The notes: generated from the letters alone by a model not told the origin. Positions 10,985 through 21,063 are shown, counted from the first letter of the stretch. The stretch: 64,000 bases of DNA from SAR86 cluster bacterium (GCA_029268615.1 JAQWNM010000010.1:186001-250000), one strand, 5' to 3'. Program-made: numbers and translations.

Positions 10985-11380
10985 TTAAAAAACTGAACAA
11001 AGTAGTTCCCCGCCTATACCTGCTTCCTTAGCCTGCCTATCAGTTAATAAACCTTTATTAGTCGAAACTATTGCTACACCTAAACCCCCTTTAATTGAAG
11101 GAAGATTCTTGTGATCAGCATATCTCCTTAATCCTGGTTTGCTAAGTCTCTTTAATTCTCTTATAACAGGCTTTCCTTTGTAGTATCCTAAAGAAACCTT
11201 CAAGAAAGGTTTATTAGAATGCTCCTCAACAATCATATCTTTTAAATAGCCCTCTTTTATCAAAATTTCTATTAAAGCTTTCTTTTTTGAAGAAGAAGGC
11301 ACTAACAAACTATCTTTATTCCTGGAATAAGCATTATTTATCTGCGAAAGAAGATCTGAAATTGGATCGTGCATACTCAT
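10985..11380 (-). CDS. rpsH: 30S ribosomal protein S8
   Basis: uS8 binds helix 21 of 16S rRNA, and in E. coli it represses the spc operon by binding near the rplE start. The 131-residue protein starts MSMHDPISDLLSQINNAYSR and ends AKEAGIGGELLCSVF, both diagnostic. It is 4 nt after rpsN. Confidence 0.97.
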   Translation of the reverse strand: MSMHDPISDLLSQINNAYSRNKDSLLVPSSSKKKALIEILIKEGYLKDMIVEEHSNKPFLKVSLGYYKGKPVIRELKRLSKPGLRRYADHKNLPSIKGGLGVAIVSTNKGLLTDRQAKEAGIGGELLCSVF

Positions 11381-11384
11381 ATTT

Positions 11385-11690
11385 TTACCAACTAGATTTA
11401 ACTAACCCTGGAATATCACCTTTCATGGCCAATTCCCTTATTTTATTCCTACAAAGTCCAAATTTTCTATAAACAGAATGAGGTCTTCCTGTCATTGCAC
11501 ACCTTCTTTGAACTCTTGAAGGGCTAGCATCTCTAGGAAGTTTCTGAAGACTAACTTGAGCATTATACCTATCCTCATCAGAAGTTTTAGGGCTTCTGAT
11601 AAGCTCTTTTAAAGCAGCTCTTTTAGCAGCATATTTAGCAACAGTTTTTATACGTCTTGCTTCTCTAGCTATCATTGATTTTTTTGCCAT
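11385..11690 (-). CDS. rpsN: 30S ribosomal protein S14 (long, zinc-free type)
   Basis: uS14 is a head protein of the small subunit. At 101 residues this is the long form; the CxxC pairs of the short zinc-binding form are absent. The C-terminal [19 protein letters not shown] and the final IPGLVKSSW are conserved. It lies 14 nt after rplE and 4 nt before rpsH. Confidence 0.97.
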   Translation of the reverse strand: MAKKSMIAREARRIKTVAKYAAKRAALKELIRSPKTSDEDRYNAQVSLQKLPRDASPSRVQRRCAMTGRPHSVYRKFGLCRNKIRELAMKGDIPGLVKSSW

Positions 11691-11704
11691 ACAGTCCTCT
11701 TTCT

Positions 11705-12244
11705 TTAGTCTTTAAATGGAAATTTCATTGCTTTCAAAAGCAATATTCCTTCTTTATCAGTTTTAGCAGAAGTGGTTATAGATATATCCATACCTCTTAT
11801 CTTGTCAATTTTGTCATAATCTATTTCAGGAAAAATAATATGCTCTTTAATCCCTATGGAATAATTCCCTTTACCATCAAAAGATTTAATATCAAGCCCT
11901 CTGAAATCTCTTTCTCTTGGAATCGCTATTCCTAAAAGCCTTTGTATAAAATCATACATTCTATCCTTTCTCAATGTAGTCTTGCAGCCAATAGGAACTC
12001 CATCTCTAATCTTAAAGCTCGCTACTGACTTTCTTGTTTTAGTAATTTGAGGTTTTTGGCCACTTATTAAAGTTAAATCTTCAAAAGCTTTCTCTAGAAC
12101 TTTTTTATCTTGATTGGCTTCTCCAACTCCCATATTTAGAGTAATCTTAGTTATCTTGGGAACTGCCATATAAGACTTCAACCCTAAACTTTCTTTCAAT
12201 TCAGGTATGACAACTTTTTTGTAATGCTCCTTTAATTGAATCAT
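11705..12244 (-). CDS. rplE: 50S ribosomal protein L5
   Basis: uL5 binds 5S rRNA and contacts the P-site tRNA. The 179-residue protein contains [20 protein letters not shown], then [19 protein letters not shown] and the C-terminal region [20 protein letters not shown], all family signatures. It starts directly after the rplX stop with no intervening base. In E. coli this junction is the S8 repressor target; I did not model a structure here. Confidence 0.97.
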   Translation of the reverse strand: MIQLKEHYKKVVIPELKESLGLKSYMAVPKITKITLNMGVGEANQDKKVLEKAFEDLTLISGQKPQITKTRKSVASFKIRDGVPIGCKTTLRKDRMYDFIQRLLGIAIPRERDFRGLDIKSFDGKGNYSIGIKEHIIFPEIDYDKIDKIRGMDISITTSAKTDKEGILLLKAMKFPFKD

Positions 12245-12559
12245 TTACTTTACCTCTCCTCCAGTAGACTTAAAGATTCTTATTTTTTTTCCATCTTCAA
12301 GAGTCTTAATTCCTATTTTTTCTCCTTTTTTTGTTGAAGGATTAAAAACCATTAAATTAGATATAGATATTGGGGATTCTTTCTCTATTATTCCTCCTTC
12401 AATTCCTAGTTGAGGATTAGCTTTAGTGTGTTTCTTGATAATTTTTACTCCCGAAACTAAAGCTTTATCATTGTTAAGTAATTTCGTTAAAGTCCCTTGT
12501 TTCCCTTTATCTTTTCCAGCGATCACAACTACCTTATCTCCTGTCAAAATCTTTTTCAT
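12245..12559 (-). CDS. rplX: 50S ribosomal protein L24
   Basis: uL24 initiates 50S assembly near the tunnel exit. The 104-residue protein has the N-terminal KOW motif (GDKVVVIAGKDKGKQGTLTK) and the downstream GGIIEKESPISISNLMVF. It is 2 nt after rplN and abuts rplE. Confidence 0.97.
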   Translation of the reverse strand: MKKILTGDKVVVIAGKDKGKQGTLTKLLNNDKALVSGVKIIKKHTKANPQLGIEGGIIEKESPISISNLMVFNPSTKKGEKIGIKTLEDGKKIRIFKSTGGEVK

Positions 12560-12561
12560 TT

Positions 12562-12930
12562 TTAAAGCACCTCTTGAGCAAGTGAAACTATTTTCATGAA
12601 TTGCTCACTCCTGAGTTCTCTAGAAACAGGCCCAAATACTCTAGTTCCTATTGGTTGCTTCTGTTGATTAATCAGAACGGCTGCATTTTCATCAAATCTG
12701 ATGGCAGATCCATCTGGTCTTCTAATTTTACTCTTAGTTCTAACTACTACTGCATCAGCAACATCTCCTTTATTTACTCTTCCCTTAGGCGAAGCCTCTT
12801 TAATAGAGACTTTGATCACATCTCCTACTCTGGCATATCTCCTTTTAGAGCCACCCAAAACACGAATACACATAACTGTCTTAGCACCACTGTTATCAGC
12901 TACATTGAGATATGTTAACTCTTGAATCAT
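12562..12930 (-). CDS. rplN: 50S ribosomal protein L14
   Basis: uL14 lies at the subunit interface and is the binding site of the silencing factor RsfS. The 122-residue sequence has [17 protein letters not shown], the [16 protein letters not shown] segment and the C-terminal FGPVSRELR, all typical. It is the first gene of the classical spc block, 10 nt after rpsQ, with no promoter visible in that gap. Confidence 0.97.
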   Translation of the reverse strand: MIQELTYLNVADNSGAKTVMCIRVLGGSKRRYARVGDVIKVSIKEASPKGRVNKGDVADAVVVRTKSKIRRPDGSAIRFDENAAVLINQQKQPIGTRVFGPVSRELRSEQFMKIVSLAQEVL

Positions 12931-12940
12931 ATTTTATCCT

Positions 12941-13207
12941 CTAAGAAAAATCAGTTCCTTTACTAACAACAGAAACTAACCTCCAAGATTTAGTTTTAGA
13001 AAATGGCCTACACTCTTCAACCAAAACAGTATCACCTTTATTTGATTGATTCGTTTCATCATGGACTTGCAGCTTAGAAGATTTTCTTATAATCTTTTTA
13101 TATATAGGGTGAGTAACAGTTCTTTCTATGAGAACTGTTAAAGTCTTGTCCCTAATACTGCTTATTACTAATCCTTTTTTTTGTTTAGAATTTTTTTCTT
13201 CTTTCAT
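12941..13207 (-). CDS. rpsQ: 30S ribosomal protein S17
   Basis: uS17 is an OB-fold protein that binds the 5' domain of 16S rRNA. The 88-residue product shows the family pattern (KGLVISSIRDKTLTVLIER, then GDTVLVEECRPFSKTKSWRL). It is 2 nt after rpmC and ends the S10-operon portion. Confidence 0.97.
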   Translation of the reverse strand: MKEEKNSKQKKGLVISSIRDKTLTVLIERTVTHPIYKKIIRKSSKLQVHDETNQSNKGDTVLVEECRPFSKTKSWRLVSVVSKGTDFS

Positions 13208-13209
13208 AA

Positions 13210-13413
13210 CTATTTAGAATCTTTTGATTCATTTGTTAAAGTTTTAAGCCTCGCTATTTGCCTTCTTACTAATTTTATTTTATGAGTTTCTTTTAATTGT
13301 CCTGTTTTTAAATTAAATTTAAGATCTACCAACTCTTTCTCGAGTTTTGAATTCTCAGAAACATTATCTACTTCTCCTTTTCTAAGTCTTGAAAGTAAAC
13401 CTTCTTTAGCCAT
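13210..13413 (-). CDS. rpmC: 50S ribosomal protein L29
   Basis: uL29 sits at the exit tunnel near L23, the docking site for trigger factor and SRP. The 67-residue helical protein has ELVDLKFNLKTGQLKETHKI and KLVRRQIARLKT, the helical-hairpin signature. It lies 1 nt after rplP and 2 nt before rpsQ. Confidence 0.96.
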   Translation of the reverse strand: MAKEGLLSRLRKGEVDNVSENSKLEKELVDLKFNLKTGQLKETHKIKLVRRQIARLKTLTNESKDSK

Positions 13414-13414
13414 G

Positions 13415-13822
13415 TTAAATTCTCTTTATAAATGAGGTTGAAACAGGTATCTTAGATGAAGCTAATTTAAAAGCTTCTCTTGCTAGCTCTTCATCAACTC
13501 CTTCCATTTCATATAAAATTTTTCCTGGTTTAATAGGACATACCCAATACTCAACATTTCCTTTTCCTTTTCCCTGTCTTACTTCTAGAGGCTTCTTTGT
13601 TATAGGTTTATCAGGAAAAATTCTTATCCAAATCTTTGCTCCTCTTTTAACTTTTCTAGTCATAGCTCTTCTAGCTGCTTCTATTTGACGAGAAGTTATT
13701 GCGCCTCTAGAAGTAGCCTTTAAACCATAAATACCGAAATCTAGATTATTGCCTCTTTGTGCATATCCAGTATTTCTTAATTTCTGTTGCTTTCTATACT
13801 TAGTCTTTTTTGGCTGTAACAT
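13415..13822 (-). CDS. rplP: 50S ribosomal protein L16
   Basis: uL16 helps position the A- and P-site tRNAs. The 135-residue protein begins [17 protein letters not shown] and contains [20 protein letters not shown] and [19 protein letters not shown], all standard. It lies 4 nt after rpsC and 1 nt before rpmC. Confidence 0.97.
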   Translation of the reverse strand: MLQPKKTKYRKQQKLRNTGYAQRGNNLDFGIYGLKATSRGAITSRQIEAARRAMTRKVKRGAKIWIRIFPDKPITKKPLEVRQGKGKGNVEYWVCPIKPGKILYEMEGVDEELAREAFKLASSKIPVSTSFIKRI

Positions 13823-13826
13823 TTAA

Positions 13827-14483
13827 TTAACTCCTATCGAGTTGTTCTCTTTTGAAATCTAAAATTTCTCCTCTAAATACCCAGGCCTTCACACCTATAA
13901 TTCCATATTGAGTTTCAGCTTCTGCCAACCCATAATCTACATCTGCTCTTAAAGTATGAAGTGGAACTCTACCTTCTCTATACCATTCCGATCTTGCTAT
14001 CTCTGCTCCACCTAATCTTCCACCTACTTGGATTTTTACTCCCTTTGCTCCCTGTCTCATAGAGTTTTGAACTCCTCTTTTCATAGCTCTTCTAAACATT
14101 ATTCTTTTTTCAAGTTGCTGGGCAACACTTTCTGCAACTAATTGTGCATCAAGATCTGGTTTTCTTATTTCTTGTATACCTAAAGTTACAGGAACTTTCA
14201 TAATCTGAGTTATTTCATTTCTCATACGATCTATATCTTCTCCTTTCTTTCCTATCACAACACCTGGTCTAGCAGTGTGAATCAATACCCTTGCATTATC
14301 AGCTGTTCTTTCTATGGTAACTTTACTAACCGAAGCATGAGATAATTGACCTAATAAATGTTCTCTCACTAGGATATCTGTAAGTAAATTTTCTCTAAAT
14401 TGGTTTTTTTCTGCATACCATATAGAATTATGATCTCTCACAATTCCGAGTCTAAAACCTATTGGATTAACTTTTTGGCCCAT
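13827..14483 (-). CDS. rpsC: 30S ribosomal protein S3
   Basis: uS3 lines the mRNA entry channel. The 218-residue protein has [18 protein letters not shown], a type II KH domain with the GxxG loop in [18 protein letters not shown] (about residues 60-85), and the C-terminal domain with [18 protein letters not shown]. Length is slightly shorter than E. coli S3 at the tail. It is 1 nt after rplV. Confidence 0.97.
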   Translation of the reverse strand: MGQKVNPIGFRLGIVRDHNSIWYAEKNQFRENLLTDILVREHLLGQLSHASVSKVTIERTADNARVLIHTARPGVVIGKKGEDIDRMRNEITQIMKVPVTLGIQEIRKPDLDAQLVAESVAQQLEKRIMFRRAMKRGVQNSMRQGAKGVKIQVGGRLGGAEIARSEWYREGRVPLHTLRADVDYGLAEAETQYGIIGVKAWVFRGEILDFKREQLDRS

Positions 14484-14484
14484 T

Positions 14485-14823
14485 TTAATTTCCGTTACTA
14501 ACTGTTAAATAAATATTGCATGATCTTTTAAACACTCTATCTGCTCTACCTCTGGCTCTAGGTCTAATTCTTTTTAAGGTAAAACTATCATTTACTGAAA
14601 TACTTGATACATAAAGACTATCAACATCTAAGCCATTGTTATTTTGAGCATTAGCAATAGCTGAATTTAGAACTTTCTTAATAATACGTGCTGACTTTTG
14701 AGGCTCAAAAGTTAAAATATCTAAAGCCTGACCTACATTTTTTCCTCTTATTTGATTTGCTACGAGGGCAACCTTCCTAGGTGAAATCTTAGCACTTTTC
14801 AGTTTAGCATTTACTTCAGTCAT
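14485..14823 (-). CDS. rplV: 50S ribosomal protein L22
   Basis: uL22 has a beta-hairpin that lines the exit tunnel and a domain on the subunit surface. The 112-residue protein shows [19 protein letters not shown], the [19 protein letters not shown] region and the hairpin stretch [18 protein letters not shown]. No insertion or deletion is apparent in the hairpin. It lies between rpsS and rpsC with 1-2 nt gaps. Confidence 0.97.
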   Translation of the reverse strand: MTEVNAKLKSAKISPRKVALVANQIRGKNVGQALDILTFEPQKSARIIKKVLNSAIANAQNNNGLDVDSLYVSSISVNDSFTLKRIRPRARGRADRVFKRSCNIYLTVSNGN

Positions 14824-14825
14824 AT

Positions 14826-15101
14826 TTATTCCTTGGTCTTCCTATCTCCGGAGTGACCTTTAAAGGTTCTAGTTCCAGCAAATTCTCCCAATTTATGTCC
14901 AACCATATCTTCTTGGATAAATATTGGAACATGTTGTCTTCCATTATGTATACCTATGTTCAACCCAACCATTGTAGGAGTAATCATTGACCTTCTTGAC
15001 CAAGTTTTTATTGGTTTCTTATCCTTATTAGCAGAAGCTATATCTACCTTTTTTTCAAGATGTAAATCAATAAATGGTCCTTTTTTAAGCGATCTTGGCA
15101 T
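14826..15101 (-). CDS. rpsS: 30S ribosomal protein S19
   Basis: uS19 forms a head complex with S13. The 91-residue sequence starts [19 protein letters not shown] and has [19 protein letters not shown] and [18 protein letters not shown], all characteristic. It is 12 nt after rplB and 2 nt before rplV. Confidence 0.97.
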   Translation of the reverse strand: MPRSLKKGPFIDLHLEKKVDIASANKDKKPIKTWSRRSMITPTMVGLNIGIHNGRQHVPIFIQEDMVGHKLGEFAGTRTFKGHSGDRKTKE

Positions 15102-15113
15102 GATAAATTCCTA

Positions 15114-15941
15114 TTAGTACCTATGTCTTACAATTAAATGTTCGTTTCTTCTATTTTTTCTTGTCTTATAACCTTTAGTTGGCACTCCCCAGGGAGTTAC
15201 CGGATGTCTTCCTCCTGATGTTTTACCTTCTCCTCCTCCATGAGGATGGTCTATAGGATTCATAGCTACCCCCCTAACTGTTGGCCTAATTCCTGACCAT
15301 CTTTTAGCACCTGCTTTGCCTATAGATCTTAGTTGATGTTCAGGATTAGAAACCGAACCAATAGTAGCCCTGCAATCAGCTAATACCCTTCGTATTTCAC
15401 CACTTTTTAATCTCAAGGTGCTGAATCTTCCTTCCTGAGCTATTACTTGTAAAGAAGACCCAGCACTTCTTGAAAGTTGAGCTCCTTTACCTGGAAAAAG
15501 TTCTACACAATGAATAACTGAACCTAGAGGTATATCTTTTAATTTTAAACAATTACCGTCTTTTATTGGTGAAGATTGCCCTGATTGAACTGTATCTCCT
15601 TTCGTGAGACCTTCTGGCGCTATAATATAAGCCCTCTCTCCATCAGCATAAAGGATTAAAGCAATTCTAGCTGACCTATTGGGGTCATACTCAATCCTCT
15701 CTACTGTTGCAGGTATCCCATCTTTGTCTCTTTTAAAATCAACAATCCTGTAATGATGTTTATGGCCCCCACCTCTATGCCTTACTGTAATTCTTCCTAA
15801 ATTATTACGACCTGATTTTTGTTTCTTTTTCTCGACTAATTTATGAAACGGATCACCTTTATGTAAATTATCTCTAGATGTCCATGATCTAAATCTCCTA
15901 CCAGGGGAAGTAGGTTTCGCTCTTTTTATCATACTTACCAT
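15114..15941 (-). CDS. rplB: 50S ribosomal protein L2
   Basis: uL2 is a core 23S rRNA protein beside the peptidyl-transferase centre. The sequence has [13 protein letters not shown] at the start and the conserved [20 protein letters not shown] loop near residue 225, with its essential histidine. An upstream in-frame GTG at 15950 is possible. The stretch GGGGGGTG, close to a consensus ribosome-binding site, lies six bases before the ATG at 15941, so the 275-residue form is preferred (E. coli 273). That site overlaps the last rplW codons. Confidence 0.95.
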   Translation of the reverse strand: MVSMIKRAKPTSPGRRFRSWTSRDNLHKGDPFHKLVEKKKQKSGRNNLGRITVRHRGGGHKHHYRIVDFKRDKDGIPATVERIEYDPNRSARIALILYADGERAYIIAPEGLTKGDTVQSGQSSPIKDGNCLKLKDIPLGSVIHCVELFPGKGAQLSRSAGSSLQVIAQEGRFSTLRLKSGEIRRVLADCRATIGSVSNPEHQLRSIGKAGAKRWSGIRPTVRGVAMNPIDHPHGGGEGKTSGGRHPVTPWGVPTKGYKTRKNRRNEHLIVRHRY

Positions 15942-15942
15942 A

Positions 15943-16245
15943 TTATTCACCCCCCACAGCTATATCTATAGATTGGCCTTCTTTTAACTTAACATAAGCT
16001 TTTTTCCAATCCGGCTTCTTTCTTAACCTATTACTTTTTCTATCTTTCCTTGTTTTTCCTTTCATCTTAACTACTTGAATTTTCTCAACATTGACTGAAT
16101 AGTATTCTTCCAATGCTTTTTTTATAGATAATTTAGTGGCAGGTAAAGTAACCTTAAAAACATATTGATTATGCTCCGAAGTAAGCCTAGATGTTTTCTC
16201 AGTAACATAAGGTGTTTTTAAAAATTGTATGTTACTTTTACTCAT
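15943..16245 (-). CDS. rplW: 50S ribosomal protein L23
   Basis: uL23 sits at the exit tunnel and docks trigger factor and the signal recognition particle. The 100-residue protein contains [14 protein letters not shown] near the start, then [20 protein letters not shown] and the basic loop with [16 protein letters not shown]. It starts immediately after the rplD stop, and its 3' end carries the presumed rplB ribosome-binding site. Confidence 0.97.
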   Translation of the reverse strand: MSKSNIQFLKTPYVTEKTSRLTSEHNQYVFKVTLPATKLSIKKALEEYYSVNVEKIQVVKMKGKTRKDRKSNRLRKKPDWKKAYVKLKEGQSIDIAVGGE

Positions 16246-16872
16246 CTAATTTAAAGAGGCTGATATTGATTCTAGACTAGATGATGTTACTACCACAGAC
16301 TTAGCTCTTAGAAGCATTGAAGGGTTTATACCATGGACAGTTTGCACATCTATGTCTTTTAAATTCTTGGAAGCTTTAAGAAGTTCTTCATTTTTTTCAG
16401 AAAGAACAAATAATGCAGATTCTAAACCTAGATTCTTTAAGATATTATTGACCTCTGAAGATTTTGGAGGAACTTCAATCACCAATTCAGATAATGCAAC
16501 TAGCCTTTCTTCTTTCAAAACTTTTGACCAGATAGACCTCATAGCCAATCTATACATCTTCTTATTTATTGATTTAGGTCTTGTTTTTGTATAAACATGA
16601 GCAAAAGTTATACCTCCACCTCTCCAAATAGGACTTCTGGAAGTGCCTGCTCTTGCTCTACCTGTACCCTTTTGTCTCCAAGGCTTTTTCCCACCGCCTT
16701 GAACAGCTGATCTATTTTTTTGCCCTTTAGTTCCTTGATGGCTATTAGCTATATAAATACTTATAAGTTGGTGGACTAAATCTGAATTAAAAGGTTGCTC
16801 AAAAACAGATGAGTTCAGATCTATATCTGAAGTACTTTTTCCTAGCTGATTATATAATTTAATTTCCATCAC
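16246..16872 (-). CDS. rplD: 50S ribosomal protein L4
   Basis: uL4 has a tunnel-lining loop, and in E. coli it also represses its own S10 operon by stimulating attenuation in the leader. The 208-residue protein contains the extended loop region KKPWRQKGTGRARAGTSRS, then IWRGGGITFAHVYTK. The presence of an attenuator-like hairpin in the S10 leader here (17877-17913) makes the same circuit plausible. It abuts rplC and rplW without spacers. Confidence 0.97.
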   Translation of the reverse strand: MMEIKLYNQLGKSTSDIDLNSSVFEQPFNSDLVHQLISIYIANSHQGTKGQKNRSAVQGGGKKPWRQKGTGRARAGTSRSPIWRGGGITFAHVYTKTRPKSINKKMYRLAMRSIWSKVLKEERLVALSELVIEVPPKSSEVNNILKNLGLESALFVLSEKNEELLKASKNLKDIDVQTVHGINPSMLLRAKSVVVTSSSLESISASLN

Positions 16873-17508
16873 TTATTTAACAGATGGTCTCAAAATCACA
16901 TGAGTACCATTTGCTCCAGGTATACTCCCTTTTATTAAAACTGTATTTGTTTCTGGGTATATTCCAACTACCTCTAAATTTTGTATAGTTTTCTTTTCAA
17001 ATCCCATATGTCCTGACATCTTTTTTCCTTTCCATACTCTTCCTGGAGTTTGACATTGACCAATTGAACCTGGAGCTCTATGAGATAATGAATTTCCGTG
17101 AGTTGCGTCCTGCATTTGAAAATTCCATCTTTTTACAGTGCCCGCAAAACCTTTTCCTTTTGAAGTGCCAGAAACATCTAATTTCTGCCCTACTTCAAAC
17201 TGATCTAGTCCAATTTGACTTCCCAGAGATAGACTTTCAACATTTTCTGGTTCTACTTGAAATTCCCAAAGGCCTTCGCCAGGGTTTACTTTTGATTTAT
17301 TGAAATGACCTAATTCAGATTTTGTTAAATTTTTTTCTTTTTTTGTACCGAAGGTTACTTGAATTGCATTATAACCATCAATTTCTTCTGATTTAACTTG
17401 AGTTATAGAATTAGGAAAAACTGAAACTACTGTTACCGGAACAGATACTCCTTCATCAGAGAATAATCGTGTCATTCCCTCCTTCTTACCAATGACTCCT
17501 ATAGACAT
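16873..17508 (-). CDS. rplC: 50S ribosomal protein L3
   Basis: uL3 is an early assembly protein whose tip reaches the peptidyl-transferase centre. The 211-residue protein begins [19 protein letters not shown] and has the long loop [20 protein letters not shown] and the motif [18 protein letters not shown]. Its ATG overlaps the rpsJ stop by one base, indicating translational coupling. Confidence 0.97.
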   Translation of the reverse strand: MSIGVIGKKEGMTRLFSDEGVSVPVTVVSVFPNSITQVKSEEIDGYNAIQVTFGTKKEKNLTKSELGHFNKSKVNPGEGLWEFQVEPENVESLSLGSQIGLDQFEVGQKLDVSGTSKGKGFAGTVKRWNFQMQDATHGNSLSHRAPGSIGQCQTPGRVWKGKKMSGHMGFEKKTIQNLEVVGIYPETNTVLIKGSIPGANGTHVILRPSVK

Positions 17509-17828
17509 TAGCTAACCTCATCAAGACTAATTTGCACATCTACTCCAGCTGAAAGATCAAGCTTCATCAGTGCATCCACAGTCTTATCTGTAGGTTCAAA
17601 GATATCCATAGTTCTTTTATGAGTTCTTATTTCGTATTGATCCCTGGCATCTTTATCTTTATGAGGAGAAATAAGAATTGTTGTCTTGTGTTTCTTCACA
17701 GGAAGAGGAACTGGTCCCTTTACAATGGCACCTGTTCTCTTAGCAGTTTCAACAATTTCTCTTGCTGACTGATCTATTAATTTATGATCAAAAGCTTTTA
17801 ATCTTATTCTTATGCTTTGCTTATTCAT
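17508..17828 (-). CDS. rpsJ: 30S ribosomal protein S10
   Basis: uS10 is a head protein and, as NusE, part of the NusB antitermination complex. The 106-residue protein has [20 protein letters not shown], the loop [20 protein letters not shown] and [17 protein letters not shown], all diagnostic. It is the first gene of the S10-spc-alpha run of 28 genes. It has a leader of about 100 nt behind a strong promoter at 17939-17967. Confidence 0.97.
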   Translation of the reverse strand: MNKQSIRIRLKAFDHKLIDQSAREIVETAKRTGAIVKGPVPLPVKKHKTTILISPHKDKDARDQYEIRTHKRTMDIFEPTDKTVDALMKLDLSAGVDVQISLDEVS

Positions 17829-17876
17829 TTCTATATTTCTTTTCTTTTCAACGCCTTAATAAGTAAGTTTCCAGAC

Positions 17877-17913
17877 AAAAAATCTTAAATCCCTTCAATT
17901 TAAAGAATTTAAG
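17877..17913 (-). terminator. attenuator-like hairpin plus T-run in the S10 leader
   Basis: On the transcribed minus strand, CTTAAATTC pairs with GGATTTAAG across a 12-nt loop (17884-17913), using one wobble pair. An A and six T follow (17883-17877). The hairpin lies inside the leader, about 20 nt after the expected transcription start and about 50 nt before rpsJ, so it looks like an attenuator rather than an operon end. In E. coli, L4 (encoded in this operon) stimulates termination in the S10 leader. L4 control here is inference, and the AT-rich stem is only moderately stable. Confidence 0.5.
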
Positions 17914-17938
17914 GTTTCTTCTATGTAAAAGAGCGTGA

Positions 17939-17967
17939 ATTCTAGGTTTTAGGCCCCAAACTGTCAA
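17939..17967 (-). promoter_or_regulatory. sigma70-type promoter of the S10-spc-alpha operon
   Basis: On the minus strand a perfect TTGACA (17967-17962) is followed after exactly 17 nt by TAGAAT (17944-17939), one base from consensus. The sequence after the -10 is TCACGCTC, a moderately GC-rich discriminator. The expected start is near 17932, about 100 nt upstream of rpsJ. Confidence 0.85.
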
Positions 17968-17968
17968 C

Positions 17969-17980
17969 ACTAATATTAGT
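17969..17980. promoter_or_regulatory. 12-bp perfect palindrome next to the S10 -35 box
   Basis: ACTAATATTAGT is a perfect inverted repeat one base upstream of the S10 TTGACA. Its position would suit an operator, an activator site or part of an AT-rich UP element. Nothing in the sequence tells these apart. Confidence 0.35.
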
Positions 17981-18020
17981 AAAAGCCCAATAAAAATAGA
18001 GTTTTACTAGAAAGCTAGAT

Positions 18021-20126
18021 TTATCTAGAGTTTTTACTTATAACCGTCTCAGCTACATTAGGAGGAACTTCAGAATACTTAAGGGGTTCCATAGTAAAAG
18101 TTGCTCTTCCTTGGGTTTGAGAACGAACATCTGTAGCATATCCAAACATCTCAGCTAAAGGGACTTCAGCATTTACTATTTTTCCACCTGGCCCATCTTC
18201 CATACCTAATATTATAGCTCTTCTTCTGTTTAAGTCTCCCACTACATCACCCATATAATCTTCAGGGGTAACAACCTCTAAACTCATAACAGGCTCTAAT
18301 AAAGCCGGATTAGCCTTCAAGGCACCATCTTTGAAAGCCATTGATGCTGCTACCTTAAAAGCAACTTCACTTGAATCTACATCATGATAAGAACCATCAA
18401 AAACAGTACACTTAACATTTACTAAAGGATAGCCTGCTAACACTCCTGATTCCATCTGTTCTTTACACCCTTTGTCTACTGCTGTAATAAATTCTCTAGG
18501 AATTGCGCCGCCTACAATTTCATTAACAAATTTATAATTTTCTTCTGAATCCTCTTCTAAAGGCTCCATTTTAAGGAATACATGACCATATTGACCTCTA
18601 CCACCTGATTGACGGACAAACTTTCCTTCTGACTCAATTATCTTCCTTATCGTTTCTCTATATGCAACCTGAGGTTTTCCTATATTAGCATCCACACTAA
18701 ACTCTCTTCGCATTCTGTCCACTAGGACATCCAAGTGCAACTCTCCCATTCCTGATATTATTGTTTGACCTGACTCTTCATCTGTTCTAACTCTAAAAGA
18801 GGGATCTTCGGCAGATAATCTTCCCAAGGCAAGTCCCATTTTTTCTTGATCTTCCTTAGTTTTTGGTTCAACTGCTACGGATATAACTGGTTCAGGAAAG
18901 TTCATTGCTTCTAAAATAATTGTTTTCTTTTCTTCACAAAGGGTTTCTCCTGTAATTGCTTGTTTTAATCCAATTACAGCACAAATATCTCCAGCTCTTA
19001 CTTCAGATATTTCTGTTCTATCATTTGCATGCATTTGTAACATTCTTCCTATCCTTTCTTTTTTACCTTTAGTTGGAAGATAAACAGAATCTCCTGTGCT
19101 TAATGTTCCTGAATAAACTCTTACATAAGTTATGGAACCAACAAAAGGATCAGTAGCAATCTTAAAAGCTAAAGCTGAAAAGGGTTCCTCATCTTCTGCT
19201 TTTCTATAATCCTCCGTTTCTCCATCCTCTTGAGTGCCTTTAACTGGCTTTACTTCATTTGGAGCGGGTAAGAAATCTACCACAGCATCCAACATAGTTT
19301 GAACTCCTTTATTCTTAAATGCTGATCCGCAAAGAGTCACCACTATTTCATTTTCTAGAGTTCTAATTCTTAGACCTTCTTTAATATCCTTTATGGAAAG
19401 GTCTCCAGTTTCAAGGTACTTATCCATAATTTCTTCATTAGCTTCTGCAGCTGACTCCAAAAGATTCTCTCTCCAATGTTCTGCTTGAGAAATCATGTCC
19501 TCGGGAATATCTTCAAGAGAGAAAGAAGTACCTTTATCTTCTTCACTCCAAAAGATTGCCTTCATTTGAATAAGATCAATAACTCCTTTAAAGGTATCCT
19601 CTGCTCCTATTGGCAGCTGGGTTGGAATTGCATTTGCCCCTAATCTAACTTTCATCTGTTTAACTACTTTTAAAAAGTCAGCTCCAGTTCTATCCATTTT
19701 ATTAATGAAAGCTATGCGAGGAACTTCATATCTATCTGCCTGCCTCCAAACAGTCTCTGATTGTGGCTCAACCCCTGAACTCCCACAAAAAACTACAACT
19801 GCTCCATCTAAAACTCTTAAAGATCTCTCAACCTCAATAGTAAAATCAACATGTCCAGGAGTATCAATTATATTTACACGATGTTCCGGGTATTGTTGTG
19901 AAGTTCCCTTCCAGAAACAAGTTGTTGCAGCGGAAGTAATAGTGATTCCTCTTTCTTGTTCTTGTTCCATCCAGTCCATTGTTGCAGCGCCATCATGAAC
20001 CTCTCCAATTTTATGAGATATACCAGTATAAAAAAGTACTCTTTCAGTAGTGGTAGTTTTACCAGCATCAACATGAGCACATATACCAATATTTCTATAC
20101 AAATTAATAGGTGTAGTTCTAGACAT
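18021..20126 (-). CDS. fusA: elongation factor G
   Basis: EF-G is the GTPase that drives translocation and, with RRF, ribosome recycling. The 701-residue protein has the G1 motif [13 protein letters not shown] near residue 20, the G3 DTPGHVDFT near 90 and the G4 NKMD near 142. Domains II-V follow, including [15 protein letters not shown] and the domain IV/V region [21 protein letters not shown]. Length is typical. It is 23 nt after rpsG. Unlike in E. coli, no tuf follows; the next element is the S10 promoter. Confidence 0.97.
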   Translation of the reverse strand: MSRTTPINLYRNIGICAHVDAGKTTTTERVLFYTGISHKIGEVHDGAATMDWMEQEQERGITITSAATTCFWKGTSQQYPEHRVNIIDTPGHVDFTIEVERSLRVLDGAVVVFCGSSGVEPQSETVWRQADRYEVPRIAFINKMDRTGADFLKVVKQMKVRLGANAIPTQLPIGAEDTFKGVIDLIQMKAIFWSEEDKGTSFSLEDIPEDMISQAEHWRENLLESAAEANEEIMDKYLETGDLSIKDIKEGLRIRTLENEIVVTLCGSAFKNKGVQTMLDAVVDFLPAPNEVKPVKGTQEDGETEDYRKAEDEEPFSALAFKIATDPFVGSITYVRVYSGTLSTGDSVYLPTKGKKERIGRMLQMHANDRTEISEVRAGDICAVIGLKQAITGETLCEEKKTIILEAMNFPEPVISVAVEPKTKEDQEKMGLALGRLSAEDPSFRVRTDEESGQTIISGMGELHLDVLVDRMRREFSVDANIGKPQVAYRETIRKIIESEGKFVRQSGGRGQYGHVFLKMEPLEEDSEENYKFVNEIVGGAIPREFITAVDKGCKEQMESGVLAGYPLVNVKCTVFDGSYHDVDSSEVAFKVAASMAFKDGALKANPALLEPVMSLEVVTPEDYMGDVVGDLNRRRAIILGMEDGPGGKIVNAEVPLAEMFGYATDVRSQTQGRATFTMEPLKYSEVPPNVAETVISKNSR

Positions 20127-20149
20127 GATTTAAAATTTTCTTGGGTTGA

Positions 20150-20620
20150 TTAAAATCTGAAATGGGAAAAGGCTCTATTAGCCTCAGCCATTCTATGCGC
20201 ATCTTCTTTCTTCTTTATTGCTTCCCCTTTGCCTTCTGAAGCATCTATTAATTCTTGAGCTAATCTAGATGACATATTCTTCTCCGACCTAGAACGAGCT
20301 GACTTAACTAACCACCTCATTGCTAAAGCTTGACTTCTTGAAGGTCTTACTTCGATTGGAACTTGATAAGTAGCTCCACCTACTCGCCTAGATTTAACTT
20401 CAACAACTGGTGCTACACCCTCTAAAGCCGCTTCAAAAATCTCGAATGGTGGTTTTTTTGTCTTTTCTTCAATTATGTTAAAAGCTCCATATAATATGCC
20501 TTCTGCTATGGATTTCTTTCCATCTAACATTATCTGATTCATAAACTTAGCAACTTTAGTATTTTTATACTTAGGATCAGGTAAAGGTTTTCTTTTTGGA
20601 GCCGCTTTTCTTCTTGACAT
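20150..20620 (-). CDS. rpsG: 30S ribosomal protein S7
   Basis: uS7 organises the 3' domain of 16S rRNA and contacts the E-site tRNA; in E. coli it is the str-operon repressor. The 156-residue protein has [20 protein letters not shown], the [20 protein letters not shown] core and LARRW-like [16 protein letters not shown]. It is 11 nt after rpsL and 23 nt before fusA, where E. coli has the longer S7-binding intercistronic region. Confidence 0.97.
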   Translation of the reverse strand: MSRRKAAPKRKPLPDPKYKNTKVAKFMNQIMLDGKKSIAEGILYGAFNIIEEKTKKPPFEIFEAALEGVAPVVEVKSRRVGGATYQVPIEVRPSRSQALAMRWLVKSARSRSEKNMSSRLAQELIDASEGKGEAIKKKEDAHRMAEANRAFSHFRF

Positions 20621-20631
20621 AATTTTACGAA

Positions 20632-21003
20632 TTATTTAGATTTTTTTGAACCATATTTAGATCTTCTTTGCTTTCTATCATCCACTCCTGCAGTATCAAG
20701 AGTACCTCTAACAGTATGATATCTGACCCCTGGAAGGTCTTTAACTCTCCCACCCCTTATTAGAACTACTGAGTGTTCTTGAAGATTATGTCCTTCTCCA
20801 CCTATATATGAGATCACTTCATATCCAGAAGTTAACCTGACTTTACATACCTTTCTCAATGCAGAATTAGGCTTTTTGGGGGTAGTAGTATAAACCCTTG
20901 TACACACTCCTCGCCTTTGAGGCGAGCCTTTTAATGCAGGTACTCCAGTTTTTTCATACTTTCTTTTCCTTGCACCCCTTATTAATTGATTTACTGTTGC
21001 CAT
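20632..21003 (-). CDS. rpsL: 30S ribosomal protein S12
   Basis: uS12 sits at the decoding centre. The 123-residue protein has [18 protein letters not shown], where the lysines match the streptomycin-sensitive wild type, and [20 protein letters not shown], with the aspartate that is methylthiolated in E. coli. It heads the str group with its own promoter 60 nt away, next to the rpoC stop. Confidence 0.97.
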   Translation of the reverse strand: MATVNQLIRGARKRKYEKTGVPALKGSPQRRGVCTRVYTTTPKKPNSALRKVCKVRLTSGYEVISYIGGEGHNLQEHSVVLIRGGRVKDLPGVRYHTVRGTLDTAGVDDRKQRRSKYGSKKSK

Positions 21004-21033
21004 ATATCTTTTGCAATGTTGTTGAGAACGCGA

Positions 21034-21062
21034 ATTCTAAAGAGACGAAGAGTTAAGGTCAA
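21034..21062 (-). promoter_or_regulatory. sigma70-type promoter of the str group (rpsL-rpsG-fusA)
   Basis: On the minus strand TTGACC (21062-21057) and TAGAAT (21039-21034) are 17 nt apart. The -35 starts two bases after the rpoC stop codon. No terminator separates rpoC from it, so read-through from rpoBC probably adds to this promoter. The -10 and discriminator TAGAATTCGCGTTC closely resemble those of the S10 promoter. Confidence 0.8.
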
Positions 21063-21063
21063 C

